NCBI GenBank assembly: GCA_030770535.1
Contig: JASVEC010000012.1
Coordinates: 310,001-374,000 of the forward strand
Direction: 5' to 3'
DNA: 64,000 nucleotides
Source of the DNA: Batkoa obscura
Lineage: Eukaryota > Entomophthoromycota > Entomophthoromycetes > Entomophthorales > Batkoaceae
Made by a program: the position numbers and the translations under genes. Shown piece by piece: positions 45,377 to 60,303 of this stretch. The notes below the pieces were generated by a model. That model ran no database searches and had not been told where the DNA came from. It saw nothing but the letters and a program-made list of their open reading frames with translations. How positions within the stretch are numbered: position 1 is the stretch's first letter; the number at the start of each line of letters is the position of its first letter.

Positions 45377-46400
45377 TTATTCAATATCAATAAAAGGATC
45401 ATTTAGATCAATAATACCAGTATCATCATTAGAAGTATTATTAGTATTATCAAAATCCACTAAATCTAAATCCAAATAATCTTCTTCTTTTAATTCCATA
45501 TTATTTATATTTAATTTCTCTTCCTCTTTTTTATCTTTATTATTACTCTTATTACTTTCTTCTTTTACTTTACTCGTATTCTTTTCTTCTTGATTTTCTT
45601 TTTTATCTTCACTTTTTTCTTTTTTTATTTCTGAATTATTGTTATCATTCTTTTCTTCTTCCTTATTATCCTCATTATTTGCTTTAATAGGATGATGCAT
45701 AACAAATTCCTCTTCATCCTCCTCTTCATTATCAAATCTAATATTATTCAATTCAATCATTTCCCCACTTCGAACTTCCTCACTCATTACCATTCTATCT
45801 TGTGTAAAATCAATTAATTCTTGTTCAGGTAAATTTTGGGGTTCTAAATAAGGTAATAGTAACTTAGGATTCATTTGTTTTTCAAATATTAAATTAAAAT
45901 TTAATATCAAATCTTTGATTAATTTTAAGGGATATCGTTGATAATAATATTGCATTCTTAAAGCTGGTGGTGGTCGTAATATACAAGGTATTATACTTTG
46001 AAATAAACTTTGATATTTAATATTATTGATAAAAGGTTCATTAATTGTACTATAAATTAATAAAAATATTATATTAGTATGATGTTATTATTATGTATGA
46101 TTTAATTTACTTCTTCAGTTGATTAATTAAACTTTTTAATATTAAATAATTTGGTATTGATAATTCATTAATTATTGTACTTAATTCATTTAACCTTAAA
46201 TCATTATCATCTAATAATTAATTAATAATTTATATAACAATAATAATACTATAACTTACTAATTAAATAAATTTGTTTTAATTTATCATAATAATTCATT
46301 GATATTAAAGAATCGGCTAATTCTAATAAATACAATTTTAAAGTGGATATTAACAATTCAATATTTAATTTAGGTAAACTTGATGGACTTATTTTTCCTA

Positions 46401-46449
<49 letters not shown>

Positions 46450-48214
46450 TATTATTATTATATTTATTTTAATATTATTTGTTATTTACCTTTATTTAAC
46501 TTATTTCTTAATCTATGAATTTGTTTTAATGGTACATTTGAACACCAAAATTTTAAACATTCTAAATAAAAGTATAAGTTACATTATATAGTACATTAAA
46601 TCATATAATATTTTACCTTCATTATCTTTAGTTTTAAACTCTAGAAAAAATAAGCACTATTAAATCAATAATAATAATAGTTATAATAGAATATTATTTA
46701 CCTTCTATAATAGCATCCATTAGCAATGAAAATGTAGCTGGTATAGTAGATCTACTAACTTTTGCTTGAGTATCTAAATTAACGCCAAAATTTTGATCTA
46801 AAAAATTGTTTTATAAATATATTTATAATAGAAACTAATAATAAAATAAATTTACCAATTCCTTCCCCATAATAATAATTAACATATAAAATAGGACATG
46901 GTTGAAAAGGACCAGTACGATAAGATTCTACTACTAATAAAATATCTTGTTTAGGTTTCAATGTTTCTAAATGTAAAAATAATTCATTTGCTATTGAATT
47001 AAAATTATTTTCGTTATTCGTTTCAATACTGGCTAAACTAACAAAAGCTAAAAAATACAGACTTAATTTAATATTGTTGTTATGAAAGGATGGATTGTAA
47101 GTTTACCTGCTTTAATTGATTCAATTCTTGATTCTTCATTTTTTTCTAGTAAATTTAAAAATTTAAACTATAAGAACACAGTATTAAACATAGCTCATAA
47201 AAAATAAAATAGAAAAATTACCATTAATTGTTCCACTTGAAGTCTTAATTTATCAGTTTTAAAACATAATTCCTTATAAAAGATATCAGCTTCAGTAGCA
47301 ATTACTCTAGCATCATTATGTAAATTTTGATCATTTAATAAATCTTCGACTTCGGTAGCTTTCTTTTTCCATTGATAAAACGTTGTATTGGTAGCATGAA
47401 ACTTATTCCCTGGGCCAATTAATCTTAAATACCCCAAATCAATTAAAGCTTGACCAACATTTACAGCATCGTTAGGAGTCAATAATACATTTTTAAACTC
47501 TGTTAGTAACCATTTGGTAATATCATCGCCTGTAATTAATCCACGAAAAAAGCCTAAGAACTTTGATTTACTTTCTAAGCTGATATTGACCTCGGTTTGT
47601 ATTTTAATTAAGAAATTTTGCATTTCTTTTTCATTCAATGTCAATACTCCCAATAAATAAACTTGTCCTTTTTTAGGAATTCCTTTATTTTCTTCTTCTT
47701 CTAAATTGGCTTTTAATATAGCTTGTTCTTCTAACTCATCAGCTATACTACATTTTTCAAAATATTGTTTTTTGGCTAAAGATACTCGATTTAAACACTC
47801 TTCTAATTCATTTATTTTCTCCAATATTGGTTTTTTATAACTTATAACCGCTTGTTTGTATTCTAAAAATACGCGTTCCAGTGGGTTGATGACTAGATTT
47901 TGTAAATTACTTGAAAGCTCATAATGTTGTTGTCCTTTTTTAATATAACTTTCTTTTAACGCATCAAACGCAAGTGGTAAACTAGCACCTTCTTCATTAT
48001 TGACAACGAGGGAAGAATCTGGATGCGCGGATTTTTTTATACCGGCGAGATCCACTAAACTGATGGAATATAAATCTTCAATTGCTTTTCGATTTTGTAG
48101 GAATTGTAAGATTTGTGAATTTTCGTTATAACTTTGTGAAATACGTTGATCTAAACGCTTAATGATTAAACTAAAATTATTGTTTAAGGGCCAAAAATTG
48201 TTTTGGTATTCCAT
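45377..48214 (-). CDS. RGD2: F-BAR/DEP/RhoGAP-like protein (Rgd2 family)
   Basis: Membrane-curving signalling protein of the Rgd2 group, acting on Cdc42/Rho-type GTPases. The first exon (47195-48214) has an F-BAR start (NNFWPLNNNFSLIIKRLDQR; LASI-like SLVDLAGIKK) with a DEP domain inserted in it (GFFRGLITGDDITKWLLTEF to the KFHATNTTFYQWKK end), as in Rgd2. The F-BAR resumes and leads to FGVNLDTQAKVSRSTIPATF, then WCSNVPLKQIHRLRN, STLKLYLLELADSLISMNYY and PCILRPPP, the pattern of the Rgd2-type GAP region. I do not see a canonical arginine-finger GxxRxSG. The C-terminal ~150 residues are a K/E/N-rich acidic tail ending DLNDPFIDIE. Seven or so introns; one holds a long TTA run (46400-46450). Confidence 0.85.
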
Positions 48215-48817
48215 GGCGATAAAGGAGTCTGTTCAAATTTATTAGCAATTTATTGTCTTTAAAATGAAAAAGAATTTTAGAATTTGAAATTAAGTTATTG
48301 TTTCTCAATTATTTTGAATTAGGAACAATTTTACGTATTAAAAAAATAAAATAAAAATTATCAAAAATAAAATAAAATTTTAAAATACTAAAATTAATTC
48401 ATATACAAATAATTATCATAAAATAAGTGATACTTTGAAATTCAGCTCTTATAAAAGCTTCTATATTTATATTTATACCATTTTAATATATGTAATAGTT
48501 TTACTGAACCATTTGTTTAGTAATTTTCGATTTTGTTCACTTTTTATGTCACATAAAGTAAAAATTTATTAGCAAAATTTAAAACAATTTCAAATAAATT
48601 GAATTTCTTTTAATAAATTTAGTGATCAAAAGTTATCTTTTGCTAAAGAAGCATGTCTAGAATAAAAAGTTTATTAAAGTGTAAAAGATAATTAAATTGT
48701 ATTCAATGAATGATTTAATTAAAGTATTTTTTATTATTTTTGCAAATTAAATTTAGATTTTTTAGTTTAGTATTCCAATTAATTTCTTTGGACTAAGTTA
48801 AAACAAAATTATAGTTC

Positions 48818-49280
48818 TGTGAAATATTGGTTTATTAGCTCTCGAATTGATTATAACACAACAATCACTTAAGTTGTTGTGTTCTCAAGTTCAAATACAA
48901 TCAAGTCAGAGCCCCTTATTTTGATTTACTGCGAGAATTTATAACTTCATATTGCAAACAATATTATCCTCTAGTTTTGATATCCATACTTGTTGGAGTA
49001 TAAAAGAGATTCCTCAACATGGTAACTCGAGGCTTTTTAACTGAATTACTCCCTGATATCGTACTATTAATAAAGTCACTAAGTCTTTCTGACAACATCT
49101 TATATGGATTTTACGGTAGTATCTTCCATTGTATTTGTTTACATAACTCGTAGCTTATTACGTACTATTTCTATTAAGTTAAGTCTATCTTAGTTATATA
49201 AACTAAGACCCTTCGACTCAAGGCAAGTTAATTAAGCAAGAGTAGCTTTTAACTTCGACCACTAAGCATCAACTTTCACA
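48818..49280 (+). mobile_element. LTR-like repeat, copy 1 (candidate solo LTR fossil)
   Basis: 463-bp unit beginning TGTGAAATATTGG and ending CCAACTTTCACA, so it has TG...CA ends with a short terminal inverted repeat. It is bordered by GTTC on both sides (48814-48817 and 49281-49284), a possible 4-bp target duplication. It contains a TATA-like GGAGTATAAAAGAGA. These are traits of a solo LTR, but no retroelement coding parts were seen, so the class is an inference. Confidence 0.5.
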
Positions 49281-49825
49281 GTTCTAAGCTTAAATGTAAA
49301 CAATTGCTGAGGATGGTGCAAAATTGAAATTATTTATGTAAAAAAATTATAACGCTAAAATAATATTTTTAACAAGTAATAAAATATAAATATTTATTTT
49401 TTAATGATTTTTTATAAATTTAAAATTAAAAAAAAACATTAAGTTGTAAAAATAATTAAAAAAACAAATAATTAAAGCTAATAAAAAATATTTTGTTATG
49501 AAATTAAGTTTTTTATTAATTATAATTTACATAAATTAAATTTTGCTTTTAGAATTCATTTAGACTAATTATTAACCAAGCTATTTTTTTATATAAATAT
49601 TAAAATTATTTTTAATTAATTGTTATGTTATTATATTATTATATTTTAAAAGTATATTAAATTATTTTTGAAATCATTTATATAAATTTTTTTCAATTTT
49701 AATTATTTTTCTTTTTAAATTATCATTACAAATAGTATATAAAGATATTCAAATTGGTTTCAGAATTTACTTAAGAATTAATCCAAGCTTTAAGTTTTTA
49801 AATTTATAAATCTTTAGCATATAGT

Positions 49826-50320
49826 TAGTTAAAAGCAATTCTTGGTTGATTAACTTACCTTGAGTCAAATGGTCTTAGTTTATGTAACTAAGGTAGACTT
49901 AAAGGAATAGGAATGATGCGTAATAAGCTACAAACTATGCAAAACAAATATAATAGAAGATACTACTGTAAAATCTACGTAAGATATTGTCAGAAAGACT
50001 TAGTGGCTTTATTAATAGTACGATATCAGGAAATAATTCAATTAAAAAGCATCGAGTTAGTATATTGAACAATCTCTTTTATACTCCAACTAGGTGACTA
50101 TATATAAGGAACATTATAATAGTTATTCGTTATTATAGTTACCAAGTATGGACATTAAAACGTGGACAATAAGCTCTTTCCAATTAGGCGATAGAAATTC
50201 TCACAGCAAATCTAAATGAGTAACTCTGAATTGATTGCAAGGCTACAACTAGTTTTGTAAACAAGTTAAATGACTATTATATCTTAATTTATCCGAGGGC
50301 TGATAAACCAATATCTCACA
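49826..50320 (-). mobile_element. LTR-like repeat, copy 2 (inverted)
   Basis: Same unit as 48818-49280 in reverse, with a long well-kept centre (AGATATTGTCAGAAAGACTT ... CTCTTTTATACTCCAACTAG). The outer edge near 49826 has drifted; the inner edge ends ATATCTCACA. It is most similar to copy 3 at 62.6 kb. With copy 1 it forms an inverted pair about 550 bp apart. Confidence 0.5.
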
Positions 50321-50325
50321 TAGTA

Positions 50326-50430
50326 TCTTTTATTTTATTTGTTTTATGTAATGGATAGCTTATTATATGCTATTTTTATTAATTAAGCAAAAACTACTTT
50401 TTAATTCTAACCATTAAAGGCCAACTTTCA
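50326..50430 (+). mobile_element. LTR-like repeat, fragment
   Basis: Short piece matching the right end of copy 1 (TAGCTTATTA..., CCAACTTTCATAG) directly abutting copy 2. A further ~75 bp after it match the opposite orientation. Confidence 0.4.
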
Positions 50431-50994
50431 TAGTCTATATAACTAAAATAGACTTAAATTAATAAAAATAATATATTGTAGGCTGTAAATTATATGAAAT
50501 AAATATTATTATTATAAAATTTATATAAAATACTATAAAATTTGATAATTTTATTAAAAAATATAGTATTAAGGAGTAATTTAATAAAAAAAACCCAAGT
50601 TATTATATTTAAAAAAAAAATTAAGTAGCTATATATAAAAAACATAATAATAATAATTTTTTATTTTGATTGCTAAAATATAAACATCAAAATACAAAAA
50701 TAACATTTTTTGTAATTAGGTAATAAATATTTTAAATTAAATATACTTAAATTTAAAAAAATAACTTTTAATAGCAAAGTTATTTGGTTAGTTAAATTTA
50801 TTATATAAATTATAATTAAATTAATTACAAAGCTGCAATTAATTTTATAAACAATTTAAGTAGTTAATGTATTACAATTAATTATAAAGCTAGTTTAAAA
50901 ACTTAATTTGAATTTTCTTTAATTTTGTTCTTTAGCAAAAATTGCAAATTAAGCATTAAGTATTACAAAAATATGCTTTTTTATTTAATTTTAA

Positions 50995-51095
50995 TTAAAA
51001 AGTATTTATTTAGTTTTATTACTTTTTTATTTTTTAAGTGCTATTTCAGTGGAATAATTACCAGTAGAGTTTTTTTTTTTAAATATATCTTTATT
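50995..51095 (+). mobile_element. 100-bp MITE, copy 11 (degenerate)
   Basis: Recognisable by TTTTATTTTTTAAGTGCTAT, TTCAGTGGAATAATTACCAG and the T/A-rich ends, but the GC bases of the termini are lost. Borders approximate. Points opposite to copy 12 next to it. Confidence 0.6.
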
Positions 51096-51136
51096 TAATT
51101 TTATATTAAAGTTTAAATAAGCTAATTAAAAACAAG

Positions 51137-51234
51137 TGGGGATTTATTTTGTGTTTAAGAATTTTACTAAGAACTTTTGTTTAAATAATGCTTAAAAGAA
51201 GGAAAAAGTGATGAAACCAAAAAAAACACTCCCA
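51137..51234 (-). mobile_element. 100-bp MITE, copy 12
   Basis: 98 bp; begins TGGGGATTTATTTTGTG and ends AACACTCCCA. The target TA is not evident at either side. It lies 250 bases upstream of the TMA20 start. Confidence 0.8.
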
Positions 51235-51483
51235 AATGATGTATTAATTCAATTCAAATTAAGCAACTCGATCCAGCAAATCAAATGACTGGATTAAATT
51301 TTATAATGAAGTTAGCAAAAAAGTGTCATGATTTTATCAATTCCCTAAATCAACTTGTCAAATTTTTAAATTTTGAATTAAGGAACTCAGCTCAAAAATG
51401 ATTTCAATTTTTGCAATTAAATTTACTTTTTGTCAAAACAGCAAAATAAAATTAATTCAAAATGCTTACTTGTACTTTATCCA

Positions 51484-52264
51484 ATGTTTAAAAGGTAATC
51501 AAAAAAAGCAATAATAACAAAAAATAAACCCAGTAATCTTAACATTATATCATTAGATTTGACGTCCAAGAAGATATTAAGAATCGCACCCAAGTAAAAT
51601 CTTCGGTACAACGAGCTATTCGTAATAAAATCATTCAACAATATCCACATATTGAGGGTAGCTTGGAAGAAATTTTACCCAAAAAAGCTCCCATCATTAT
51701 ACAAAAATAGTAAGCTTTATTTCTTTTGTCACCACTTATGATTTTAAAAAATGATTACTCATCTTTTACTTAGCTCTTTAGAAAATGTTGAGTTTGTAAC
51801 TGTTAATGGCGAAGCTAAATTTTTCAATCATCACGATGGTCCTTATTATCCAACAATGAAGTTACTATTACAATGTAATCGAAATACACCATATATATAT
51901 AATAACTAAATTTTTACTTCAGACCCAAGTATACTACCCAAGTTACAAGTAGATAAAGGTGCTATAAAATTTATACTATCAGGAGCGAATATCATGTGCC
52001 CAGGTTTAACTTCCAAAGGAGCTGATATGCCAGTTTCTTTACCAGAAGAAAGTATTGTAGCTATCTTTGCGGAAGGTAAAAAACATCCATTAGCTATTGG
52101 TATTACGAAAATGTCAACAGAGGATATGTAAGTTTTTTTATATAAAGTTTTTCTATGGAGAGTTAATAAAATCTATTTTTAGTAAAAAAATTAATAAAGG
52201 CAATGGTGTTGATTTGGTTCATTATCTTAATGATGGCTTATGGAAGGCTAGTTTTGCTTATTAA
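51484..52264 (+). CDS. TMA20: MCTS1/Tma20 translation factor
   Basis: Ribosome-associated factor that, with its DENR/Tma22 partner, recycles 40S subunits and supports re-initiation. Five exons. The first is only 11 nt (ATGTTTAAAAG, 51484-51494), so residues MFKR come from it and the next exon continues [20 protein letters not shown]. The N-terminal DUF1947-type domain has [33 protein letters not shown] and [10 protein letters not shown]. The C-terminal PUA domain starts [20 protein letters not shown], then [32 protein letters not shown] and [20 protein letters not shown]. About 180 residues, matching human MCTS1 end to end. All splice phases fit. It is followed by CUL1 in the same direction. 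Confidence 0.94.
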
Positions 52265-52608
52265 TTGGGATTGATGAGAATTGATAAAAAAATAAAATGA
52301 TGTTTTATTATTATTTATTTGTTTAAATTGGTTACTTAAATTGGTAAAAGTTATTAAAGCAGAAGGCGTTGTATCTAAGAGCTAATTTCAATTAATAAAG
52401 TTAGATATCATTGTATAACTTGAAGCTCTTATTATTTTCTTACATATTATTCTACTTTAATATCATCTATATATAAATTCTAACAATATAGTAAAGTAGT
52501 AAATTTTTGCACCTTCCAAAATTGCAAAAATAATATTGCAATTTTAAGAGTTTATTAAATAAGTGGAGAAAAAAGGAGTGACGTTTCAATAGTTTTAATA
52601 AATATAAC
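52265..52608. promoter_or_regulatory. Intergenic/promoter of CUL1
   Basis: 344 AT-rich bases between two genes on the same strand. No repeat or named motif seen. It must hold the TMA20 3' end and the CUL1 promoter. Confidence 0.4.
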
Positions 52609-55761
<3,153 letters not shown>

Positions 55762-55901
55762 ACCATAATATATTATATTTAATAATATAATACTATTAAT
55801 TTCCTATTTTGTATAAAGATAATAATAATAACAATATTAATTTAACTAATCTTTTATTTTTATTTTTTAAATTTAACTTTTTATATTTTATTATTATTCT
55901 A

Positions 55902-57562
55902 TTAAGTATATTTTTCATTAATTAATTCCATTAACTGTTGTTTTGCTAAAGATGGAATATCTTGATCAAAACAATTAAATGGTGGATGTTCACCAATATA
56001 AGATAAAGGATCTCCTGGAGATTTATAATTTTTACTAACTCTATAAGCACGTGCATATCTTTCATAAATTAAGCGTTGATTTAAGGTAGCTAGTTCATTT
56101 TTACAACGATCTATTCCTACTAAGTAAACAGGTTTTCTATGAAGTAAATAGAAATTAACTTTTTTATAGCTTAATAGAATATTCAACAATTACCTTGTTG
56201 TAACTGCTTCAGATATTAAATTTACACTACCTGCTGGTACAACAAAATGTGTGGCTGTAGATAATATACTGGTATAGGGATTTTTACCACCTTTTTCATC
56301 TTCCCATGAGTAAATTGGGTAACCATCAGTTATCAATCTATAATAGATTAAATATATTTAGAAATATATTAACTAAATATTGTTACTTTTGTAGTTTAGT
56401 TTTAAGATGTAATTTAACCTAGACCATTATAAAGTAAGCAAAATATGAACTAAAATTAAAAATGTAATTACAAAATCTGGCGATCTTTTAGAATGAGTGA
56501 TCAATATTCTAGCATTGAATTTTTTTGCCAATAACTAAAAAAGGAGATTAAATCAAAATTAAAATCTGGTAATAATAAATTACTTCAATTGATTCAGCTA
56601 ATTCTACCGCATGTTGATTTAAGAATGAAAAATTAGTTGGTATATCTCCCATAAGAAAAGCAACAATTGGAGAATTTTCTTTTTTATCAATAAATCGTTG
56701 ATCTAAATATTTAGTAATTTGAGTATTTTGTTGTAATTTTAGTTCATTTCGAATATTATTTAAAGCAAGCTAAAATATGGCGATTAGTAAAACAATAAGT
56801 GATATTAAGGTAATCTATTACTGGTATTGTCATCTTGTTTTTTTGTTGGGATAAAGCAGGACCAAGATGAGCTATTTTTTAGTTTGTTAATTAGTTCTAT
56901 TATTTGATAGCTATGGTTTGTATTACCTAACTTAAGTAATTCATGTTTCATTAAGATTACACCATCAAAATTTTTAAATGGTAGATTAGGGTAACCTATA
57001 TGAGCTAAGAAAAAGAATTGATTTAGTTAAGTCGTAATTAGTATAGAGTTATATTACTAAAGAAAGTAGCTGGTCCTAATACTTTTCTTAAAAATAAACT
57101 TGGTAAAACAGTATCTATTCCAGAAGATATAACTAAATCAGGCTGACTGGATATGTTTAGTTTTATGTTGTTGGTGTTTTCTAAATAAAATGGTAATTTA
57201 TCTAAAAGAACTTAATTCATTATCTCATTACTTAATACATTCTATTTACCTATAAATTGGTTATTTTTATTATATTTAATCCAATCAACTAAATATTTCT
57301 TTAAAAACATAGGAAAACTATTCAATACTTTTAAAAATAGTATTAGTATTGCTAATAATAATGTAATAATAAACTTACTTGGTTTTGTTTTTATATAATT
57401 TATTTCAGTAGTTGCGTCAAATGTATTTGCTAAAGCTATACTTCTATTTTCGTTACCTCGAATGCCATCACTTAATATCCAAATCTTATTGATATTTTTC
57501 TTTTGAATTGAATAACATCGAATATTTTGATAAACAGATGATTTTATCGTCTTTGAATACAT
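55902..57562 (-). CDS. ELM1: ELM1-like mitochondrial fission protein (DUF1022)
   Basis: Member of the Mito_fiss_Elm1 family, named for a plant protein that brings dynamin to the mitochondrial surface; bacterial and fungal relatives look like nucleotide-sugar transferases. About eight exons. The start MYSKTIKSSVYQNIRCYSIQ is basic and hydroxylated, like a mitochondrial presequence. Then come IWILSDGIRGNENRSIALAN (family WvltdG..G...qa.gLA), a hydrophobic stretch ITLLLAILILFLKVLNSF, PDLVISSGIDTVLPSLFLR, NLPFKNFDGVILMKHE, ILITHSKRSPDF, NPYTSILSTATHFVVPAGSV and NLISEAVTTRKPVYLVGID. The family order is kept, and it appears complete at roughly 400 residues. Fungal function unproven. It converges on CUL1 (140 bases between stops) and diverges from the SET gene. 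Confidence 0.82.
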
Positions 57563-57834
57563 TTTAAACTTAATAATATTAATAGTATTTTATTAAATAC
57601 AATGTTTATTTAATCAATTATTGTTTATAAAATTTCTTTTTGATTGGATTAGATTATTTGAAAGTTTATCTTAATTAAATATTAATAAAAATACTTGAAA
57701 AAAATTTCTAACTTAAACTTTTCAACACGTTGAATTCCAACCTTAATATAACAAGGTCAATATCCCGAATTGAACAAACAAAACTAATCTGTATCTGCAT
57801 TTTTATTAAGGTAAAAGGAAAGTAGTATAAAAAA
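57563..57834. promoter_or_regulatory. Divergent ELM1/SET promoter region
   Basis: 272 AT-rich bases between head-to-head start codons; no motif assigned. Confidence 0.45.
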
Positions 57835-60303
57835 ATGCAGAATTTATCACCACCCGTATTAAAAAGTAAGAACCCTTCCGAACCACCCAAATCCCCAGAC
57901 TCTCCATACCAAATAAACCAAATGTCTAAAAGTTTAAATACTTCATTTAATAGTAAGTTCTTTGCCACTCCATTAGATATGTTAGCTCATGCTGCTGTTT
58001 CCTTAGCTGAAGGTCGTAGTAAAAAAGAAATTATTGAAATTTATCATGATGCTAAAGTGGAATATCCAACTCGAAACTTATCTAATCTATTACCTGATAA
58101 AGGTTCCGAAGTAACTGTCAATTTTTCGGATATTAATAACTTTAGATCAGAAAATAATCATAATTTATCACAAGAGCTACCTTTATCTCCTGTTAAACAA
58201 ACATCAAGCGAAGATTCCAATTCTACTTTATCGATTAAAGTGGATCAGTCTTCTACTATTGAGATACTATCAAATGACAATATTAATATTCAAGAACAAA
58301 CTACGTCAATAGATAATCCAGCCAATCCTACACCGTTGGTGACTCCTTCGAAAACTAAATCTAAAAGTTTAATAAAAAAGAAACGTTCGCCCAAACCTGA
58401 GAAAAAGGATAATCTTACTACTTCTTCAACCTCTTCAAAACAAGGTGAAAAAACAGATGAAAAAGAAATTCAAGAAGAAGTTGAAGGCTCAATTGGCTGT
58501 GATGTAAGCAAGGAAACTTCAGAAACAGACAATAATGGTAGTACCAAACTAATTGAAGACAGCAGGGAAAGCTCAGAAATAGATAATAACGGTAGTGTTA
58601 AACCAGCTGAAGAAAGTAAAGGTAAAAAAAGTGTATTAGGCAAAAAAAAGAGATGGGCCAAAATCGATTTTCTTTTAGTTAAAGCCTTAAGTATGATACC
58701 TGAAAACCAAGGTACTCGAAGTCAAATCTTTGCAGCAGCTGATAGTTTTTTAAAGCAACTAAACAAAGAAAATAGTTCTATAAAGATATGCAATAGTAAA
58801 GTAAATGATTTATTTTTATTATATTTAAAAATATAGAAGACATTAATAATTATTTTGTAGACGCCCAAGAATAGTTATTCAAGTGCCTTAACAAATAATA
58901 CCAAAGGAATTTTTGAAAAATTTAATGTACCTGGTAACCCAATTGAGCATTTTAAACCTGTATTTCCATTAGATAATTTTGAATTTGCTTATAAGAAACA
59001 TCAAGAATGGAATGAACAATTATATTCTAAAGTGTTAGGTAAAATATATGAACCTGAAAATTATCAACAAATTTATAAAAAGACAAAAAAGAGTTTAAAA
59101 TTAGCCTTTAGAAAGAATCCAGATGATGAAAATCCTAATTTTTTAACTTGTAATGCGCCCAATTTTTTAATTAAAGAAAAAAAGAAATTATTAAAACAAA
59201 ATCAATATAAATACCCACATAGAATTATTTTAGATTTAAGGTGTAAAAAAGTAAAATCGGAAAATCAAAATTATCAACAAAGTTATAATTTGCTTTTGAA
59301 AAACTTAACAACAGAGTCGAACCCTTCTCCTATAAATAATATTGTTGTAGATTCAAATCCTTCTCCTTTAGTTATATCTTCTATTATTTCGAAAGATAAT
59401 GCTACCAATCAACTTAATAACAACCCGACTATTTCTACTAGCTCATCTATTATGAATGATATTCCTAATTCTTTACCATTAACTGAAGAATCTTCAACTT
59501 TAACTAATAATAATAATAATTCATCTATTATATCTTCTCCTATAAATAATACAACCAACTTAAATCAAGTCAATATACAATCCTCAACTGTCAATACCTT
59601 AAATATAAATAATTCTACTTTTTCAGCTAAATTTGAAGTTATAGACCATTCAAGCAGTGCTACCGTAGTTTATAATTCCATTCATTCTAATAACGATAAT
59701 CAAGAGATTAAAGCTATTAATGATATTCAACCTACTTCCGATTCAGCTATTAAAACCGCAAATTCTCTCAACAATAATTCAGAAATTAAAGTCATTAATG
59801 ACATTCAACTCACTTCTACTTTGTCCACTGAAACTGTAATTAAAAGTAAAAAGCATCATCGTGATCAACTTATAATACCGACAAATTGGAAAGATTTGTT
59901 TTATGTTGGACCCTCAACCATTAAAGGAGCTAATCTAGGCTTATTTGCCAAAAGATTTGTACCCAAAGATACAGTCATAGGGTATTATTTTGGGGTTCCT
60001 ACTACGGAGTATGATTTTGATAAACATAAGGGGTTAAATAAGTATGTTAGTAGTTATTCCATAAAATATTATGATTTTATATTAGATGCTACCGATAATA
60101 ATAATGAATTATATAAAGATAAAGATGGAGGTATATTATGCCCCTTTCATTTTATGAATGAACATCCTGATTTTACTAATGTGAGATTTAATGAGGGTTC
60201 CGAATTAAATCAAGTGGAATGTATTACTGAATGTGATGTATTTAAAGGTCAAGAATTATTCGTGTTTTATGGGGTCGAATATGAAAGAGAATATCAGTTT
60301 TAA
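57835..60303 (+). CDS. SET-domain protein with unusual N-terminal region
   Basis: Two exons (57835-58800, 58861-60303) with a 60-nt intron, 802 residues. Residues about 44-60 (TPLDMLAHAAVSLAEGRSKK) and a Ser/Thr-rich basic stretch with KSLIKKKRSPKPEKK suggest a nuclear protein. Residues about 275-345 (WAKIDFLLVKALSMIPENQG, RSQIFAAADSFLKQLNKE) look like a small helical DNA- or protein-binding module. The C-terminal ~150 residues are a SET domain: GANLGLFAKRFVPKDTVIGY, Y-F-G after it, and the terminal ECDVFKGQELFVFYG. The knot motif is atypical: FMNEHPDFTNVRF where NHSCxPN-type sequence is usual, with no cysteine-rich post-SET. It could be a divergent lysine methyltransferase, on a histone or another protein, or inactive. 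No close named homologue recognised. Confidence 0.75.

Larger units (their letters stand above)
48215..51483. other. Gene-free repeat cluster
   Basis: No gene. Holds a candidate solo LTR (48818-49280), a second copy inverted (about 49826-50320), an adjoining fragment in the first orientation (50326-50430) and another short one after it, plus two MITE copies (11 and 12). Between them is extremely AT-rich DNA with A/T runs. Confidence 0.6.

Noticed and set aside
46343-46591. 82-codon plus-strand frame with poly-Leu
   Set aside because: The leucines come from a TTA run inside an intron of the Rgd2-like gene on the other strand.
1-51234. CRISPR array or phage-type repeats from the recurring 100-bp unit
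   Set aside because: Copies are dispersed, in both orientations, with TA flanks; the genome is clearly eukaryotic.
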